DNA from: Pseudomicrostroma phylloplanum | Taxonomy: Eukaryota; Basidiomycota; Exobasidiomycetes; Microstromatales | Direction: 5' to 3' | Assembly (NCBI GenBank): GCA_039545275.1 | Contig: BCHS01000014.1 | Coordinates: forward strand, 429,725-493,724 | Length of the DNA: 64,000 nucleotides | Notes under the pieces: generated by a model | Told to the model about the DNA's origin: nothing | Database searches by the model: none | The model's input: the letters and a program-made list of their open reading frames with translations, nothing else | Made by a program: the position numbers and the translations under genes | Shown: in pieces, positions 41,876 to 53,290 of the stretch | Layout of the letters: every line of letters begins with the position of its first letter | Position numbering within the stretch: position 1 is the first letter of the stretch

Positions 41876-42870
41876 TTCCGTACTTGAAAAAATCTGACAT
41901 CAGCAGTTTGAGATCAAGTCTGGCAGCCTGCCTCGCGATCTAGCTAAGCTGCACGACAGAACGTTCCGGAGGTTGATCGACCGTGCAAGTGTCCGGACAC
42001 GACCACTGTGATATTGACTTTATGGCGGCCTCATTTGCCTCTCTGCTCTCATCCGCTACATTAGGGTAAGATGGTCAACTCTGCCGCAGCCTGTTGAATC
42101 TCTGTGCTCTGCATAGCCCGTGAGAACAGGTTTTCCCCCATTCATTTCATGGGCAGTCATTGCTCAAGCGGCAACAAAGCAATTTGATATCTCTCAGACC
42201 GTCCCATACTGGAGGTACAGTACAGCGTACATGCCCGGGAAAGGCAGAACCGTTGTCATGGGCTTTCACTCCGAAGAGGGCGGCATCGCTAACGCGTGTG
42301 CGAACATAGCTGAGTGAAGACACAGGTATACTCGACCATAACATGGTCGGAGGAGCATTTCTGCCATCATGTTGTGTCATAAGTACTGGTCTTGCTGTCT
42401 ATCGCGGCGTGCAGAATGGCGGCGCGACGCTTGCCTTTCCGGACACCCAAGCGAAGTCGTCCGGGAGAGGTTGTCACAGCTGCTCCGGCTGGCGCCTGCC
42501 CCCGCATACTGTGGACAAGGGCATGCGGGACGTCTGTGACATCAAAGCTGCCGGAAGTGCCCACTTTCGTCGACTCTCATGAATGCAATGCAATGACAAT
42601 GATCATGTGGAACTGCCGCGACAGAGCGGGAAATGTGGTCATCTAGCCGACAATGGAGCAGGAATTAAGACACATTGCGCGGTGCGACTATCACCAGCGG
42701 ACATCAATTGAATTGGAGGACGGAGAGAAACAAGGCAGAATCTTTGGCTAGCGCAGAGCACGATTTGTTATCGTATACCGCTTTGGTGGGTAGAAGGAGC
42801 ATGATAGAATGTGCCCCTCACGCCCTAGTAGGCCGCGAGGAAGTTGGGAGGAATCCGAGAGAGAAGTTGA

Positions 42871-44721
42871 CTATGCCGCAACCCCAATACGATCGATATC
42901 CGGTGCATAGCGACTGAGATAATGGCCTCCGCTTACGGCCAGAGTGTTCGCTGTTCCAACATTGAAGCCACTCAAGTCAACCTTGAAGCCCTGCCACACA
43001 TCTTGCGCCCAATTGTAGCCCGAGAGAGGAAACAATATTTCTTGTGGATTGCCGCCATTGACTCGGACATTGGCTCCAATAGCAGAGGTACCATTGGTAC
43101 CAATGTATGAGATGTTGGCGTTGACATAGTCAAAGTAGACGGTCTGAGTAGTAGCCTTTGATGCTACGTTCGCAAAAGTCACCGTACCAACGTAGCCAAC
43201 GTTCCTACCTCCACTGCATCCAGCACACGCTTGTGCTACTGCGCCCCCTGAAAGAGCAGCAGCTTCGGCTTCATAGTACCTCAGACTTGGTGCGGCGGCG
43301 CTCGATGCTACGAGGTTGGACAATCGGAGAACGATCACTCCGTGAGGGAGAACAGTGCCAGCGAACGAGGAGACCTTTGTGCGCCGCTGCTTCGACCAAA
43401 GCTCGTACATGTCGGCTGTCGAAATGCCGAATTGGGAAAAGTTGATCGTGTACGAGCGGACTTGGTTGCCCTGCTCGATTAGGAGGACGATACGATCTCC
43501 GTTGGCCAAGGTTCCCTGATATAAGTCGTAAGCATTCGAGTATCTCTGTACAAGCCTCACAGGCTCTCCCTTGGTGTCTTGGTTGAGTGCGATAACATCC
43601 GTGTTCTTAAGGATGGTCAGCGTGTTTTGGGAAGCGCTGCTCAGGTCTGTGGAGATCTGTCGTGATCAGTACAAGGACGGCAGTGGGTGAGCCTTGGTTG
43701 CTATCATCGAAGTGTCAACGTCCGTGCACCACCGTGTGTACGGTTCCGATGGGTAAGATGAAAACACATACCATCAGAGGACTCTTCAATGCCGCCCAGA
43801 GCGTGAAGTGCGTCTTTTGCTCTTCGAACGTCAAGATGTTGTTACCGATCTCGAGGAGATCTGCGTCGGCATAGGAAGAGGGCCCGCTGAGACCTTTGTT
43901 GACGATGTGCATGGCCTGATTTGAGATACGGACCACGGATACCCAGTCGTTGCTGATATCGTCGCTCAGACGAAAGCTGGTAGACAAATTAGCTGTCCAT
44001 TGCGCAGGGCCCTGCAGGCCCGAAGCGCTTGAGTACGGAACGCCCCACTGGCACACCTCCATTCCGCCGATCCCTTGGGCAGTCAGGGCCCTCGACATGA
44101 CACTGTAGCGAGTGATGAAATCGGACGCTGGGGTCTTCGGGGCATTGTTGCGGCCGTCGACGAAGCAGTTGTCCACTTTGACCGTGACGGTGCCGAGCGA
44201 TTTGAAGAATGCGGCATCGGCGGCTTCATGACCCAGTGAACCGATTGCTCCGCGACTGAGGTCAGTGTCGCAGCTCAATTGTCCCTGATCGGTATACATG
44301 CCCCAAGCCATTCCAGCAGCTCGCACGTCATTGGCAAGCTGTTGGAAGCCGTTGGGAAAGCGGTCAGCCACGACAGAAATGGCTCCGTTCGAGCTGTTTC
44401 GGAAGCTTGCCTGCCAGCCGCAGTCGACCTGGAACAGAGAATACCCCAGCGAAATGAGACCATTGGATTTCAGAGCATTGAGATTTGCCCGAGCCTTGGC
44501 CTCGCTCGGGGCGCAGCCGTATGCGTTGTATGAATTCCAGCCCTGAGGACGGGAAAAGCAGGCAAGGTCAGACTTCAACTGGCCAGAAAGTAGCGCGCAG
44601 AGAGCCTTACCATTTGCGGCAGAGCGCCAACGCCATCATTGCGCTGTGCCAGGACGCCTGCCGACCATGTGAATGCTGCCGCTAGGAGCAGAGCGGCCAG
44701 AGAGCCCAGTGAAGTATGCAT
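42871..44721 (-). CDS. Secreted alpha-galactosidase, GH27 + CBM35-like module
   Basis: Hydrolyses terminal alpha-1,6-galactose from oligosaccharides and galactomannan outside the cell. Exons 44611-44721, 43772-44542 and 42871-43656 (introns 68 and 115 nt) give 555 residues. Exon 1 encodes a signal peptide (cleavage likely after VLA, about residue 25). The junctions give PQMGWNSYNAYGC and SPLMISTDLSSAS, both standard GH27 sequence. The catalytic nucleophile is the Asp of KVDNC and the acid/base lies in RLSDD. An antiparallel beta domain follows. Residues about 430-555 (YYEAEAAALSGGAV to SRYAPDIDRIGVA) form a CBM35-like carbohydrate-binding module. A TATA-like sequence lies about 100 nt upstream. 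Both catalytic residues are present, so it should be active. Confidence 0.95.
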
Positions 44722-46091
44722 TGCTCAAAGATTTTGGAGTTGAGGCTCAAGGGGGCAGGGGACTGCGAGGAGGTCAATTGAAGAACGGGCCACTGGGTAC
44801 GCTCGTCCAAGGCCGCTTTTATATGCGCGCCTCTGCGAGTCCACCTCATTTCTGGGTGAATCCGCTTTGGAGGTGAACACAATCTCCATGGGGGACCAGT
44901 TGTCAGCATGCCTCTGCGAGGTGAGCAGCCGTCGGCAATTGTGGTGTCACGTCCGGCTTCGCGAGAGAAGAGTGATGTGGAGCGGGTTACTTCCGACGCG
45001 GAGAAGGTGAAGGCGCGACAGGTGAGAAAGCCGAGCCCGTTTCGGTGTCGGCGTTGACGCCGATATGGGGGCGGGACGTGTGGAGCTGATCACCCGACAC
45101 ACAATTGTATGCTAACCGAGTCTCTGACCCACGCAAGGAGAAGCCGCCGGGAATTCGTCGTTTTCTGGACGCCTGCGAAGTCTTCGTGAGCAGCAAATTG
45201 CAGCAAATAACTTTGAGTCAGTCCTCGTCCCTGGCACCCCGCGGACCTCGATTTCTTGCATAGCTGGGTCAGCCCCAACGTGCAGCATACCTCGGGTACA
45301 CCAATCTTCTCCCACGGTTCGGAGAACTCGTGATTGCTTACTTGGAAGTCTTCGCTAATGCCTGTCAGCAAACTCGGATCTAGTGTCACTGACACCCTTT
45401 TCATCGGCCTAGGGCAAATGTGGCTGGAGCTTTACTCGATGGGTCACGCTGCCGAAAGCTAGCACACAACGCGGTCCGTCCACTCGTGAGTGCATCGGTA
45501 GCTTTCAAGTCTCTCAATTTCGGTAATCTCACAAAAAGCCGGAGCGCTGCATCCTGGCGCTCGCACGAAGAGTTGCTCTGATATGCGTCTGCAGCATGAC
45601 CTCTACCGCTGGGGTCCGCAGAAGGACAAGAATCACGTGAGCTCACAAAGCGCTGAGCGATGCGAGTCTGCTTCCTTCGAGTCTCGCGGGAAGATCATGC
45701 AGCCCTTCGGCCACCGATGCAGCGACGGAGAGCATTGGACGCCAATGTCAGGGCTTGCAATATTGAGAGGACGACCGGTGGCGCGAGCCATTCGCTAAGG
45801 ACATGACCGTACTCGTCAGGGACACTTGTGAGAGGCTCTGCAAAGGGCCAGGGGAACGTACAGGCCTGCTCCACCCTCCAGTCACAAGCTGCTTGCCGCC
45901 TTGGAGCGCTGGGTGGCGGTTCACATCTCTTCTTCTGTCTCACCTGTCGCACAGCCTTTTCAATCAGCTTCTGAGCGCAGCTGTGTGTGTGTGACACGTT
46001 CTCAGAAACAGAAAGCAGGCGGACACCACGTATGCATTGAGAAAGCAAAGCAGAATAACGATGACAATACAATAGGCAAAAGAAGACGTGT
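44722..46091. other. Intergenic region GH27 - SEC7
   Basis: About 1.37 kb contains the GH27 promoter and the 3' flank of SEC7. I see no gene, RNA or clear repeat. Open frames up to 165 codons overlap on opposite strands and have no domain signature. Confidence 0.5.
44817..44823 (-). promoter_or_regulatory. TATA-like box upstream of GH27
   Basis: The minus strand reads TATAAAA about 96 nt before the GH27 start codon, a usual position for a regulated fungal promoter. It is a sequence match only. Confidence 0.5.
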
Positions 46092-49000
46092 CTAGTCCTG
46101 CTCCGGAGGGGTTGGAGCGAAAGTGGCATCTGCACTCGTAGGCCGACCGACGGGCACGCTGTCAACGGGTCTCTCCCCTGCAGTGCGGTCACCCGTAAAG
46201 GTCTTGGGCGCCGGTGGTTCTCGCAGTCTGAAGTGCTGCTGCTGCTGCTGCTGCTGTTGTTGTTCAGTGTCTAAGGAAACGGTGCGCAGACCCTTCTCCC
46301 TATCTCTTCCCTCCTGTATCCTCCGTCTCCTCTCCCGATCCAATTGCTCATCGATCATGCCTTGAGCAACGCCTACCTTGTAGAAGAAGGTCCGCAACGC
46401 CTCGCCAATCGAGGTGGGCAGCGGTTCGCGCGAGAGCAGGTCGACTGCGAGAGGGTAGAAAATCTTGGCATGATGGGTGAAAACTTGACCCCCCATGTCT
46501 CTAGGGCCTGCAGAGGATGCAGACTCCTCGTCGTTGATTTCTTCTCCTTCGGTGACATCATGGAAGGTGCAGAGCCCACTGAAGACTTCGGCTACGACGG
46601 GCGTCCAGGCTGCAACATTCCTTCCTTGCGTCTCAGGGTCCAGGGGAAGGTAAGAGTTGACGACGGCCTCCCCCAGGGGCACGAGCGTCTTTCGAACCTT
46701 GGCCCGCAGAGATCGATGCGATGGTCGCCTGTCCCCGTGCAGCCTCACCAGCACGTTGATAAGTGTGGCAGCTGAAGAGCTTTCTTGCTTGAGCAGATTG
46801 GGCAACTGCTTCATGAATCCGACCTTCCAGAGCGCCATGCGCAGCTCCTTGTCAGAGTTGAACTTTCTGCTGAACTGATAGCTCTTCTCCAGCACCTCCA
46901 TCAGCCTGAGGAGCTCGGCCGGAGGGATCAGCTCGTACACAATCGGTTTCGCTAACAAGCTATGTGTAGTTTCGATGAGTAGCAGCTGCAGGACACATTT
47001 GACAATGATCTGCTTGAAAGCTCGTCGCCGCTCCGATGATGTCAAGATTGGTCGACGAGATGTGTAGTCCGGCTCGCCTTCGTCTTCGCCAGCGCCGGCA
47101 GCTTCAGAGGGGATCACTCCGGGGCTTAGGGGGTTGATCGCTGCCTCTCCCGAATTGTGAGATCGCGAGGGGCCGCCTGGCGATGCTGCAACACTCTCCG
47201 CTCGTAGAGCAGGATCAAAGAGCTGCTGTGCTGTCGTGGTGCGGAACAGCTCCAGAAATGTGTCGACGACTTCGGTCCACTGAGGATCCGATAATTTGCG
47301 CACATTCGCCTCTAGCAGCTGTTGGAGGCATGACGTGCCGATGCGAGCGAGAGTGTCGTTCTCCTGACAGATACAAGCGCAAAGCAAATTGAGCAGCTTC
47401 GGCAGGAGCAGTTCCAGCGTTTCAAAGTAGTACGTCCAGAGAGTAATGAGATTGCGCAAGGCCTGAATCATCGTCGTCGAGAGCCAGACGCTCATATCTT
47501 CTTGCGTGCTGAACCTCGATACGTCTGAGCGCGATCGCAAGACGGCAAAGATGGGGAAGATCACCTCCTGGCATACCGTAGCCCAGAAGTCGTGCCTAAA
47601 TGTGGAACCGTAGCGTCTCAAAATCTCAAAGAGGGAGTCCAGCGCTACTCTGCGCACTTCCAGATCATCACCATTCATGATGACGTCGTAGAAGCTAAAG
47701 AGACTTGGGAACCAGAAGCGCACCATCGGATCGTCGGCCGGAGCTTGAGCTTGCGATGGCCCGGGATCGTTGTGAGGATGTAGAGGGCAAATTGGCGAAG
47801 CGAGCATGGCTGGTACAATTGAAGAAAGGAGCTCCACACTCCGGAGGGCGATCTTCTGAGCTTGCGTTGCCTTGGCAAAGTCGGTCAGACATACCGTGAG
47901 ATCTGCGAACGCGCCGGCCTGGATGATGTCGTCGAAGCGGTCGGTGTAGAGGCCGCGCACCAGCTCAAAACCGTTGGTCGCTACCCTCTCAGACGACTTG
48001 GCAGAAGCCGCCAGAGTACCTAGCAGTGTTCTCCATCCCGAGCGCATGTTTTGGATCCGCGAGAGGATCATCTGCTGAAGACAGCTGAGTACCATCTCCT
48101 TGGACTCGGTGCTCGTTGTATTGCGCATGGTGTACTCGAATGGTTTGAGAAAGTCCTTCTGAAACTTGAAGAGAGGCAATTCCTCCAGCTCCAGAAAGCG
48201 GTTGGACAATTGACGCAGCGAGTCGAGGGCAAAGGCTGACACTTGGGGTCGTGGGTGGACACAAACTCGATTGAAGTGCTGACCGAGGACAGCCCAGATG
48301 GAGCTCCACTCTAGTCTGATGCGGTTCATGTTGTAGTAGGAGATCTCTACCAGCTTTTGCAGAGAGAAGAGGCGGGGATGCTCCGTCATGCTTGATGACT
48401 GGATCTCCTCCCACGAATTCTCGACGAGGCATTGTACAAAGTCGACGATAGCTTCGCCGGAGAGCCTCGCAGAGGATGAGAAGACCATGTCGGCAGCTAC
48501 AGTGACCTCTGTCGAGCCTCCCGCTAAAACGACGTCTTCGTCTGGAAGCGCCAGAGGGGCCCGGCCGTTGGCGGTTGCTGCATTGCGAGAGTTGCGTCTT
48601 CCGATGTCTGGTATTTGACGCTCGTCGACGCCACCCGAGATAAGTTGGAAGCGCTCCAGCTGACTCACGCAGGCGAGGACTTCTCGCCAGCTGCCTTTCA
48701 AATAATTGCCCTCAGTCTGAGCGACACCAAGCAAAGTTTTGATCGCCTCAACATTCTTATTCTTCATCTCGCCAAGATTGTTGAGGAAAGTGAATTTTGC
48801 CAGCGTGGTGATAAAGGCGTTCCTCTCCAGTTCCATGCCAAAGAGACAGACGATGTGGATGGCGTCCCGAAAGGCGGCTAAACAGAGCGCAATCGTTTCT
48901 GCATCGTCGGACTCCTGCATAGGGCCAGAGACACCTGCCAAGAAAGCCATCCAGGCGACTTCGAACATGGGTCGTACGTGCTCAAAGTGGCTCGCAGAGA

Positions 49001-52000
49001 AGAACTGCTCGGCGGCAGCTCGCTGCTGAGGATGTATGCGTCGCTGGGCGCGGACCATTGTTCTGAAGAGGGCCTCAGTCTTACTTGCCATGCCCTCGGA
49101 CTGTAAGACGTATGCCTCTCGCTGCAGGTCCCTGCCCACCGTCGCAAGGGCGCCGGCCAGACCGGTCGCGGGCGGCGGCGCAGTAGTACTAGCTGCAAGC
49201 TGTTCGTCCTTCATTTTAATCTCGTTCGTCTGAATCTCCTCAAAGACGCTGCGAACGTACTCTTCAGGGAGGCTCTTGCCATCGTCGATGCCTTCATTGT
49301 TGCGCACAAAGTCCTTGAGCGTCATGCGGTGCTTGACTTGGGCATTGTGGGCATCTGTGTTGAGCATAATGACCGAGTAGGCAAAGACGTATGCGGTGTC
49401 GGCGTTTGCAAAGGTGGAAGGATTGCCTGCGACGTAACGCTCAGCAAACTTGAGCATGTATCTATCGATCTTTTGAGACTCTCCGGGTAGACGGAACGCC
49501 TGGAGAAAGCGCCGCAGAGCCGTTGTGAAGGGCATGTTGTCAAAGTCCATCAGGTCCACAAATGCGTGCATCGTAGCGATGTTCTCAGCATCGCCTTCTC
49601 CAAGGTACTCTCCAATCTGAGCCTTGTTCAGTCCATCAGCGTAGAGGAGGAACCGAGCGATGTCGCTCGGCTGGCGAGAGCGAAGGAAGCCGTGCTGGTG
49701 CAGAAACTCGATCCCCCGCTTGGGCTTGAAATTGAACTTGCGAATGCCTTCCAGGAGGATGGTCTTGCGTTGCTTGGCATCCTGGAATCGGGTTGGATCA
49801 TCATCTGCAGATGCTGTTTTGCCGTTGATGTCTGGCGTGGCAACTCGTGAGTGGTCAATACTAGTGCCATTGGAACCAGCGCTGTATCCCAACGGCTGTG
49901 ATTCCTTAGAGACTCCGATCAAGTCATCTCCTTGTCGTATGTCCTCGCTGGTTCGAGGTGAGTGTGGGCATTGCCCAGTCTCAAGGCTGATGCTGGCATT
50001 GCTGACGCTGCGTGGCAATGTCATTGTCGAAGTCGATGGATCAGAAGGAGATGCTCCTCTTTGAGACCAGACTACAAGAGACCGCAGGACAGCACAAAGA
50101 CAATCTAGAGATTGACGCTTCAGCCTCACTTCGACGGGACTGTTGCCCGGTCCGTCGGCTCCACCAGTGTTGGAAGATGTGACGTCGGATGAAGCGACCT
50201 CAGAGGTCGAGAGCTGCGGTGGCAGTGCCACGGTGCCAGAACCAGAGCTGGAGATGTTGCTTGATCTGCTCATTCTACTTGCTGCAGGAGCATTTTGCTG
50301 ATCAGCTTCCGCGGCCAACTGCGCTTCTCTCGCTTTGTCTTTGACTTCTTGACTGAGATGGGTCTGACTAATCTTGGAAATGACAGTGATGAGACGCTCG
50401 TAAACATTGTCAAGAGCTGTGCGATCGCAGTCATAGTTGAGATAGATCTCGACGAGGGCTTGAGGATCCCGGCAGACCCGCATCAAGATGGCCAACAAGA
50501 TACTCTTCTGCGTAGTGGTAGAGGTCCGCATCTCCAGGATCGGCAGGAAGATTTCGCTGAGCAGGACCTCGATCTCTTTCTGCGATGCGTCAAAGAAAAG
50601 TCCTGGTATTAGTATGGGTCTCCCGTGATCATGGTGTCTCTTGACTTACCTTCAACTTCGTTCTCAGCCCATCAAGGACTCGCCAAAAAATTTCGCAAGA
50701 GACTTCGAACACTTGGTTGACAGGCGAGACAGCATTTCGACTGAGACTGAGGCAGAGGTACTGCTTGACCGCCTGCACTAGCGGCGTTCGCTCACCCGTA
50801 GTTGAGCTTGAAAGTGAGTTGCTCGGGTCTTGAAACACTCGCAGATGACCTTGCAGAATACCGAGGATGAGGTGAAGAGCAAGAAGTTTGCTACGCATTC
50901 CATGAGATCGAACATCACGCTCAGAGTCGGCGCCCAGTGGCTTCCAGCTAAGCTTGCAGAGGGCCCTCAGAACGAGGAAGGCGTCTTTGGTCAGAAGCTC
51001 GTCCTCTGTCAAATCACTTGACTTTCCTTGGGTGGAAGTGGTTGCATCGTCAACAGCACCAAACTTCCCGGTCGTCCCATTACTGCCGTCTCCCCGGCTT
51101 GTTGATCCGGATTGCAATCCCGGCGCTTCCTGGTCGAAAGAGGCTCTCGTCTCTAGATCTCTCAATGTCACACGACCCTCAACGGGTGTAACTTCAGTCG
51201 ACTCAGCTTCAGAAGCCTTGGGTGCAAGTTGAGCACTACCGTTTGCGCTGCCAGCTCCGTCCGGCACGGCTCCTCCTTCAGCCCCACTCGCAAACTCGCG
51301 AACCTTGACCCGGCTGAAAGTAGAGCTGCACATTTGAGTCAATACGCCTTGAGCGACTGCTTGCGTCTGAGGGTCTTTGGAGAGAAGGAAGACATCGTAT
51401 GCTGTCCGGACGGCTTGCAAAAGGGAACTCTGTCTAGCAAGACCAGCCAAGACCAGCGCGAGTAGAGCTTTAAGCTGTTGAAGGCTGACTGCGCTAGGAC
51501 TTGTGGGCGGCAATTGACATATCGTCGCGACGACAGTATCAGATAGACCTCCCTGACCTCCAACAGAGCTGTTCGCCCCGGAGAAGAAGCCGTAGCTGAC
51601 CATCTTGCCAACGCAATCTAGTGCAATTGTATGCGTCGTCGTACTTCGACCAGGTTCGCAGGCGAGTCGTAAAGGCTCGAAGATGACCCTTGGATCATAT
51701 TCGGCGCTCGCATCTCCGGCAACACTCTTCACGAGGTCACGGGCTGCTTCGGCGGCCTCTCGTAGTTGCTTTGCAGCGCTCTTGGAGCCTTTCGCGTCCT
51801 TCGATGAAATCAACTGGTCTAGTGCCGCAAGGATGAAGACCGAAGGTCCGCCCAGCGGGACCGACGAGAAGCTCCGCGGTTTGAGCGTCGCCTCTACAGA
51901 AGCATGTGTGCCCTCGTCCATCTGCGCAGCTTGCTCCGCAGAATCCCCTCGAGGGTATTCTGCATTGCCCTGACCCTCGACACTCGGGGCAGGCACTTGC

Positions 52001-52437
52001 GACTGTTCGTCAGCATCATGAACAGCTGCTTCAGCTTCGACAACATTCTGTCGGTCCGACACACTGGTGTAAGCGTCCTCGATGCTTGTTTTGCTCACGC
52101 TGACTTCTTGGTCCTGAGTACCATCGCTGGTTGTGGGCTCTTCTTGAGCCGATGGTACTTGCCCTTGAGGTAGGATTGAGGTCCCAGCTGATAGACTTGG
52201 TTTGCGCGTCTCATTACTGCCCTCTTCAACTCCCACTACCGCATCTTGGACTACTGGAGCAATCACTGTCGTGTCCTCAGCTGCCGGATCCGAAGGCGTT
52301 GCGACAGATGGATGTGAAATCACCGCATCCGACTCGGCTTGAGAGGCGGTGGCAGGGTCTACGTGCGGATCCTGCGAGGTCTGACTGAGGGTGCTGTTCA
52401 ACTCTTGCGAAGTGCTTGGATTGTCTTGTGGGTCCAT
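46092..52437 (-). CDS. SEC7: Sec7/BIG-type ARF guanine-nucleotide exchange factor
   Basis: Activates ARF GTPases at the trans-Golgi to drive vesicle budding. Exons 50650-52437 and 46092-50579 (70-nt intron) give 2091 residues. The AG at 50580 restores KLKKEIEVLLSEIFLPILE, the conserved region before YLNYDCD; the earlier AG would break frame. Residues 1-190 are disordered. The DCB domain spans about 195-410, the HUS region follows exon 2's start, and the Sec7 domain lies at about 865-1060. The Sec7 domain contains the glutamate finger in IGEYLGEGD and the motif FRLPGESQKIDRYM. HDS domains fill the rest. A poly-Gln run and a short Pro-rich tail end the protein. All catalytic features are intact. 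Confidence 0.95.
46231..46263 (-). repeat. (CAG)n coding for poly-Gln near SEC7 C-terminus
   Basis: A run of CAG/CAA triplets on the minus strand encodes about ten Gln residues near the SEC7 C-terminus. CAA interruptions at its 5' end suggest some stability. Confidence 0.85.
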
Positions 52438-53290
52438 GACCCTCGTCGCAGTCGCCTGGACCAAGTGGACAGCGTCCGGGATGGATCTTCCTCGTAGGGA
52501 AGCAGCTGAGGTCTGCGCAGAGAGATCGGCCGAGAGGTAGAGAGAAGGAGAGTGGTGAGACTTTGCTGGATATACGTGGCAGCGATATGGGGCGTCCACG
52601 ATGCTCTGGGACTGGGAGACGTCGACAACGACCTTGACGGGTCTGCTGGTGTGAGGCGGTACAGTGGTGGGAAGGAGAGGAGGCGTGTGTGAGCGTTGGC
52701 GTGTGTGTGTTGCGTTGCGTTGCGTTGCATTGAGCCGAGGCAAAAGGCGCACCGACCCGCCTGTGCGTGGCCGACGCGCGGTGCTCTGCCCGTCTGGGTG
52801 GCAGCCACGACGCCCTTTCCGTTGCCGCCGTGCCGCTCCCACCCCGCACCGCACTGACAGGTGACAGGTCCCGAAGCTCGTGCCGAGTGCAAAGTGACGA
52901 CGGGACATCGTAGTCAAGTGGTTGGCGAGTACGGAGATGGGAGACAGGGTGACAGGAGAGACTTCCCATTGCACTGGACCCCGACAGCGGGACGCAAGAC
53001 GGATGAGGTTGTATCAGTGCTAGGGACATTCACGCAGGCAAACAGCAACACACGACCGAACACTATGTATGGTCAGAGCTCCAATGGACGCCATGATGGA
53101 TGAGAGGGGTATATGATTGTACGGCTTATTTCGGAGGTGCGGGATGGGGACACGCCGCGAAGAGGAATCAGAGCTGGCCCAGCGTCAGCGAGCCACCCAG
53201 ACTCCCAGTGCAGAGATCTCTGGACGTTACACTTTTCCCACGTAGAAACCCTGATCTTTGCTTCTGCGCCCCGCACCAGTCGAAGTACTT
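52438..53290. promoter_or_regulatory. SEC7 upstream region
   Basis: These 853 bases hold the SEC7 promoter and the 3' flank of the next gene. The SEC7 frame is open upstream to 52974 but is low-complexity and His/Arg/Thr-rich, so I treat it as 5' UTR. A TTGCG pentanucleotide repeat lies at about 52711-52732, next to a GT run. Confidence 0.5.

Larger units (their letters stand above)
37011..42870. other. Gene-free, repeat-bearing island
   Basis: About 5.86 kb between the RhoGAP and GH27 genes lacks any recognisable coding sequence. Base composition is visibly richer in A+T than in the flanking genes. The first part (37.0-38.9 kb) looks like unique decayed DNA. From 38.9 to 42.3 kb there are many TACAGTA/TACTGTA heptamers and six diverged copies of a ~150-nt element listed below. 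Open frames here are short, overlap on several frames and show no domains. Confidence 0.7.

Noticed and set aside
39400..41880. Possible CRISPR-like array
   Set aside because: Units are adjacent and degenerate with no unique spacers, and the context is eukaryotic.
52438..52974. N-terminal extension of the SEC7 frame
   Set aside because: Frame is open but low-complexity, includes the TTGCG repeat and promoter-like sequence; MDPQDN at 52437 is the natural start.
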